A stretch of 64,000 nt of DNA from VBAS01 sp035318985 (lineage in GTDB: Bacteria > Bacteroidota > Bacteroidia > Chitinophagales > Chitinophagaceae). The notes beneath the pieces were generated by a model that had not been told where the DNA came from, did no database searches, and was given only the letters and a program-made list of their open reading frames with translations. Of the stretch, positions 61,746 through 64,000 are shown piece after piece (position 1 is the stretch's first letter; every line of letters starts with the position of its first letter). The position numbers and the translations under genes were made by a program. Where the stretch lies: positions 25,242 to 89,241 of the forward strand of contig DATHDP010000096.1 in assembly GCA_035318985.1 (NCBI GenBank), in the 5' to 3' direction.

Positions 61746-64000
61746 TTAAAAAGTAAGGTTAACACCAAAATTGTAGGTTGCATACAATGGATATACATCT
61801 ACATCTACACCGGCTCTTGTTGGAGAACCACCAACTTCAGGACTAAATCCTCTGTATTTGAAAAAGTTGAAAGGATTTTGTGCATTTGCATAGACCCTTA
61901 GCTTGCTTATCTTCCACTTTTTGGTTAAATCTGAACCAAACGTATAACCCAACTGAATATTTCTTATTCTTAAATAGCTTCCATCTTCTACATAAAATGA
62001 ATTTGATCGTGGATTTTGTCCACCGGCGAGATAAACAGACGGATACATATTTGAAGTACCTGAACCATGCCAACGGTTTTTATAAAAATCTTCAGTGAAG
62101 TTTTCCGTACCGTAACGAAGGGCGATATTAGCATTGTAAATATCTACACCTGCTATACCTTGAAGATCCAAAGACAGATCAAATTGTTTGTATGCAAAAC
62201 TGGAGTTAAACCCATATGTATATTTTGGATTTGGATTGCCTAAAACATCTCGGTCTTTATCATCTATTACACCATCTTCATTAACGTCAGCCATTTTTAA
62301 ATCACCTGCTTTTGCATTAGGCATAAGAACAACACCAGTTTTGGAAACATAACTTTGAATTTCTGCAGCAGATTGGAAAACTCCAATTGATTTAAGTCCC
62401 ACAAACTGGCCAATTGGTTGCCCAACGATTGTTCTTGTATTAAAATTATTAGAACCTGTTGTACCTATGGCCTGGTAAATGGGATTTGTGCCGGTAGAAA
62501 CAGAAAGAACTTTATTATCGTTAATTCCAAGATTAGCACTGAGCGAATAAGATAATTGTCCATGCAATGCGCTGCCCTTCCAATTCACCAAAAATTCAAT
62601 ACCCTGGTTTTGGAAAGTTGCCTGGTTACCAGTTACAGTACTACCGGAAGTTCCCAAAGAACCCAAAATAGGAATATCAAAAATGGCGTTTTCAGTTTTC
62701 TTATTATAAAATACAATTTCAGTATACAACCTGTTTTGAAGTAAGGTTGCTTCTAATCCTATATCAGTACCAACACCTTTTTCCCAATAAGTTGCAGGTG
62801 GTACAATTGTATTAATGTTAGCGCCTGGAGCGGTTGTTCCATTTCCACCCACATAAATAAATTGAGGAGTTTCGGTAACCTTCAAAACAGAAAGATTTGC
62901 GGGCACTGACATATTACCAATTTTGCCCCAGCTTCCACGCAACTTAAGATTATCAAATATTTTTTGGTCGTCCATGAATTTTTCACTCGTAATAACCCAA
63001 CCTAAGCCCACTGAAGGAAAATATCCCCAACGATTGTCCTCTGAAAACTTGGAAGAACCATCCGCTCTAATAGTACCTGTGAGTAAATATTTATTTTGGA
63101 AAGAATAGTTAACTCTTCCGAAATAGGATGAGACCTTGCTCAATGAGCCGAAGTCTGTAATATTCCTGTTTGTACCTAAGGATAAATAATAATCACCATC
63201 ACTATTATTAGGTACGTTTTCAGCCGTTCCTGTTGTTTGCCTGTAACTGTATGATTGTGCACCCTGTCCAACAAGAACCTTTAAAGTATGATCACCGAAA
63301 CGATTATCATAAGTTAATGTGTTTTCTATAATCCAGTTCCGTGTTTTGCCATCTGTAAGAGATAATTTGCTTGTTGAATTACGTTGTATAAGTGTAGCAA
63401 CATATACAGGATTATAATTCCGTACTTCGTTTTGTCCAAAATCTCCTCCTGCACTAGTATGAAATGTAAAATGTTTGGCAAACTTGAGATCAGCATATAC
63501 TGTACCTGTTAAACGATAATTCTTTGATTTTTGATTGAAAAAATCAAGGGTTACCTGGGGATTAAAGTTTGCAGAACTTGTAACATTGAAATCATTAGGA
63601 TCGCCATAAGTCCCATCTTGATAATAAACCGGAACTATTGGTACTGCTGAATATAACTGATGAAAGATACTTCCAGGAATATCTGTTGAATTGTTCGCGG
63701 AACCTGTTATAACATAGCCAACCTTTAAAGGACTAAATACCTGGAACTCGTTTTGCAATTTTGCCGTGAATCTTTCAAAACGATTATTTTCAACGATACC
63801 ATCCTGAAGTAAGTAACCTAAAGAAAAATCATAGGAAGATCTTTCCGATCCACCACTAACTGAGATCTGATGATTAGTCGTAATTGCATCTCTCAAGATC
63901 TGGTGATACCAATCCGTAGTTCCATAGCTATCTGGCTTTGAATAGCGTGGTGGAGTACCACCAATAACATCCAGTTCATTAACCATTTGGGCATATTGGG
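61746..64000 (-). CDS. susC: SusC/RagA TonB-dependent transporter, C-terminal part (5' end outside window)
   Basis: About 750 residues of a TonB-linked outer-membrane transporter, with the frame open to the right edge (QYAQMVNE precedes the first internal Met). The plug end and the barrel are present: DAITTNHQISVSGGSERSSYDFSLGY in parts, NKYLLTGTIRADGSSKFSEDNRWGYFPSVGLGW in parts, GDLKMADVNEDGVIDDKDRDVLG and the C-terminal ATYNFGVNLTF. The N-terminal carboxypeptidase-like domain, TonB box and most of the plug lie outside. It imports oligosaccharides. Confidence 0.95.
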   Translation of the reverse strand, partial: QYAQMVNELDVIGGTPPRYSKPDSYGTTDWYHQILRDAITTNHQISVSGGSERSSYDFSLGYLLQDGIVENNRFERFTAKLQNEFQVFSPLKVGYVITGSANNSTDIPGSIFHQLYSAVPIVPVYYQDGTYGDPNDFNVTSSANFNPQVTLDFFNQKSKNYRLTGTVYADLKFAKHFTFHTSAGGDFGQNEVRNYNPVYVATLIQRNSTSKLSLTDGKTRNWIIENTLTYDNRFGDHTLKVLVGQGAQSYSYRQTTGTAENVPNNSDGDYYLSLGTNRNITDFGSLSKVSSYFGRVNYSFQNKYLLTGTIRADGSSKFSEDNRWGYFPSVGLGWVITSEKFMDDQKIFDNLKLRGSWGKIGNMSVPANLSVLKVTETPQFIYVGGNGTTAPGANINTIVPPATYWEKGVGTDIGLEATLLQNRLYTEIVFYNKKTENAIFDIPILGSLGTSGSTVTGNQATFQNQGIEFLVNWKGSALHGQLSYSLSANLGINDNKVLSVSTGTNPIYQAIGTTGSNNFNTRTIVGQPIGQFVGLKSIGVFQSAAEIQSYVSKTGVVLMPNAKAGDLKMADVNEDGVIDDKDRDVLGNPNPKYTYGFNSSFAYKQFDLSLDLQGIAGVDIYNANIALRYGTENFTEDFYKNRWHGSGTSNMYPSVYLAGGQNPRSNSFYVEDGSYLRIRNIQLGYTFGSDLTKKWKISKLRVYANAQNPFNFFKYRGFSPEVGGSPTRAGVDVDVYPLYATYNFGVNLTF

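Noticed and set aside
1..64000. CRISPR arrays, integrases, insertion sequences, toxin-antitoxin or known defence genes
   Set aside because: None seen. The repeats found are short and dispersed, without regular spacers, and no transposase or integrase was recognised.

Overview
The window looks like a chromosome segment from a Bacteroidota member, most likely Chitinophagales/Chitinophagaceae (inference). The signs are low GC, SusC/SusD proteins, a type IX secretion C-terminal domain, GH144 enzymes, DUF4421 and DUF1015 families, promoters of the TTTG...TAnnTTTG kind and almost no Shine-Dalgarno sequences. No rRNA, tRNA, CRISPR array, phage or insertion sequence was seen. Several families of short interspersed repeats were, and some of them lie inside reading frames.

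Region 1 (1-12534) is a molybdenum-hydroxylase island. It holds a cytochrome c end, a Tat-exported IorB-like large subunit with its 2Fe-2S partner, the maturation genes xdhC and mocA, a CoxG-like protein, and a nearly complete molybdopterin pathway (moaA, moeA, moaD, moeB, moaE and a moaC-moaB fusion). A TauE-type permease, a small sulfite-oxidase-fold protein and a PPOX-fold protein lie among them. MocA without MobA fits an enzyme using the cytosine-dinucleotide cofactor.

Region 2 (12543-25078) is mixed housekeeping: a DUF4421 barrel, an ABC exporter, an OmpR-type two-component system, two tandemly duplicated small basic exported proteins, an acyl-CoA ligase, a TPR protein, DUF1015, a small barrel and serC. 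The two-component genes and small-protein genes share arrays of GTTAAT-like hexamers at 11-bp period. The design resembles the enterobacterial acid-shock protein Asr and its OmpR-family regulators, and is the best candidate here for an undescribed system.

Region 3 (25109-38786) carries a multidomain purple-acid-phosphatase-like protein, a zinc phospholipase/nuclease-like protein, DUF502, a TetR-TolC-adaptor-RND efflux operon with a clear operator dyad over its promoter, and a secreted caspase-like protein.

Region 4 (38989-64000) is carbohydrate metabolism, almost all on the minus strand. A compact run reads MetE-like, MBL hydrolase, DoxX, GMC oxidoreductase, GH43, SGNH hydrolase, GH3. Next come a SIS protein, a NagB-like deaminase, a ROK kinase, an SDR, a decayed Gfo/Idh/MocA gene and a phosphodiesterase. 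Then follows a polysaccharide-utilization locus with two intact GH144 genes, one GH144 relic, a GH30, two LamG surface lipoproteins, SusD and a SusC cut by the right edge. Targets are probably beta-1,2- and/or beta-1,6-glucans (inference).
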